A DNA stretch of 7,428 nt from G039029935 sp039029935 (GTDB lineage: Bacteria; Chloroflexota; Anaerolineae; Caldilineales; Caldilineaceae), in the NCBI GenBank assembly GCA_039029935.1, contig JBCCFC010000680.1:1-7428 (forward strand). Reading direction: 5' to 3'. The notes under the pieces were generated by a model. That model was not told the DNA's origin. It saw nothing but the letters and a program-made list of their open reading frames with translations, and made no database searches. Shown one piece after another: positions 6,166 to 7,428 of the stretch (position 1 is its first letter; each line of letters begins with the position of its first letter). Position numbers and translations under genes: made by a program.

Positions 6166-6483
6166 CTATCTCAATTCTTCATAGCCACCAAGTTCTTCAC
6201 TCATTCTTACCAACTCAATTAGCGCATTCATCCGTACCTCGTCACATTCTCGTTTATATTCTCTGATATCTCTAGCAATCATTCTAATCTCTGAACCAGT
6301 CTGTGTATATGCAATTAACCCCTCATCAAGGAGTTTTTGTATCTGATCAACTCTCTCGTCGTCCTTCTGACCATAGCGCGTTATCGTATCATTACTATTT
6401 TTCTTTGGCTTCTCTTTGGGAACAAAGCTCGGTGGTGGCGGAACTCTATACGATTTGACAGATGAAGCGGCAAATTTTTTCAT
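6166..6483 (-). CDS. small charged protein of unknown function
   Basis: A 105-residue protein of no family I recognise. The start at ATG 6483-6481 is strongly supported by a perfect AGGAGGT (complement of 6489-6495), 5 nt upstream. The N-terminal 30 residues are basic and Pro-rich (YRVPPPPSFVPKEKPKK, 12-28) and probably disordered. Residues about 41-99 are rich in Glu, Arg and Lys with regular hydrophobics and look helical; LLDEGLIAYTQTGSEI (51-66) may form a turn or small wing. There is no signal peptide or membrane segment. It starts 37 bp after the glycosyltransferase stop on the same strand, so it may be second in that operon, though the strong ribosome site suggests independent translation. 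A nucleic-acid or protein-binding adaptor is possible, but nothing proves it. Confidence 0.75.
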   Translation of the reverse strand: MKKFAASSVKSYRVPPPPSFVPKEKPKKNSNDTITRYGQKDDERVDQIQKLLDEGLIAYTQTGSEIRMIARDIREYKRECDEVRMNALIELVRMSEELGGYEELR

Positions 6484-6520
6484 ATTTGACCTCCTAACAG
6501 CGGCTCCATAAACATTTCAA

Positions 6521-7315
<795 letters not shown>

Positions 7316-7379
7316 GTTGAAGAGTTGAAGAGTTGAAGAGTTGAAAGGTTGAAGAGTTGAAGGATTGAAGGGTTGAAGA
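7316..7379 (+). repeat. GTTGAAGR octamer tandem array, 8 units
   Basis: Eight exact-length 8-bp units over 64 bp, mostly GTTGAAGA or GTTGAAGG, with one GTTGAAAG and one ATTGAAGG. The first base follows directly after the glycosyltransferase start codon complement (7313-7315), so the array is the immediate 5' leader of that gene, read there as CTTCAAC repeats. It is the longest of the three octamer arrays. Confidence 0.97.
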
Positions 7380-7396
7380 GCGACTAACTTACCTTG

Positions 7397-7428
7397 TCAC
7401 CCCATCACCCCATCACCCCATCACCCCA
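7397..7428. repeat. TCACCCCA octamer tandem array, at least 4 units
   Basis: Four perfect TCACCCCA units run to the last base of the window, so the true length is unknown. The unit is unrelated to GTTGAAGR but has the same 8-bp period and lies 17 bp from that array. Confidence 0.95.

Noticed and set aside
7316..7428. Possible CRISPR-like array
   Set aside because: The units are contiguous 8-mers with no spacers, and no cas genes are present, so they are simple tandem repeats.

Overview
The window looks like a stretch of a free-living bacterial chromosome, most likely a member of the Chloroflexota. This is an inference from remembered family resemblance: the AAA-nuclease with an N-terminal GP..HY..PR signature, the lipoprotein C-terminal domain, and a nuclease-like family otherwise known to me from cyanobacteria. 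It was not confirmed by any search. I see no rRNA, tRNA, CRISPR array, transposase or phage gene.

Layout from left to right. Bases 1-102 hold at most the tail of an upstream gene. Bases 103-403 hold three short tandem-repeat arrays around a small minus-strand reading frame (184-386) that appears broken by one frameshift. Next come two plus-strand genes: an AAA-family ATPase fused to a PD-(D/E)XK nuclease-like domain (463-2064), and a Gfo/Idh/MocA-family NAD(P)-dependent oxidoreductase (2136-3398). They converge on a minus-strand pair, a secreted lipoprotein with two PNxDG Ig-like repeats (4076-5413) and, one base after its stop, a PD-(D/E)XK nuclease-like protein (3460-4074). A 12-bp perfect inverted repeat sits at the convergence. 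Divergent from the lipoprotein is a compact type II toxin-antitoxin operon (5517-6154) with a PIN-domain VapC-like toxin. The right end is a minus-strand pair: a dolichol-phosphate-mannose-synthase-like family 2 glycosyltransferase (6521-7315), followed by a small charged protein of unknown function (6166-6483).

The most distinctive feature is a set of seven short tandem arrays with 7- or 8-bp units. All lie between genes and several touch start or stop codons. Three share the octamer GTTGAAGR on the same strand, and two others share a related GTTG core. They resemble in style the short tandemly repeated repetitive sequences of filamentous cyanobacteria. One array supplies an arm of the likely terminator; another replaces the normal leader of the glycosyltransferase gene.

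The genes do not form one obvious pathway. The AAA-nuclease, the stand-alone nuclease-like protein and the toxin-antitoxin pair give the region an accessory flavour, but I see no recognisable defence or mobile system. The oxidoreductase and glycosyltransferase look like ordinary metabolic or cell-envelope genes.
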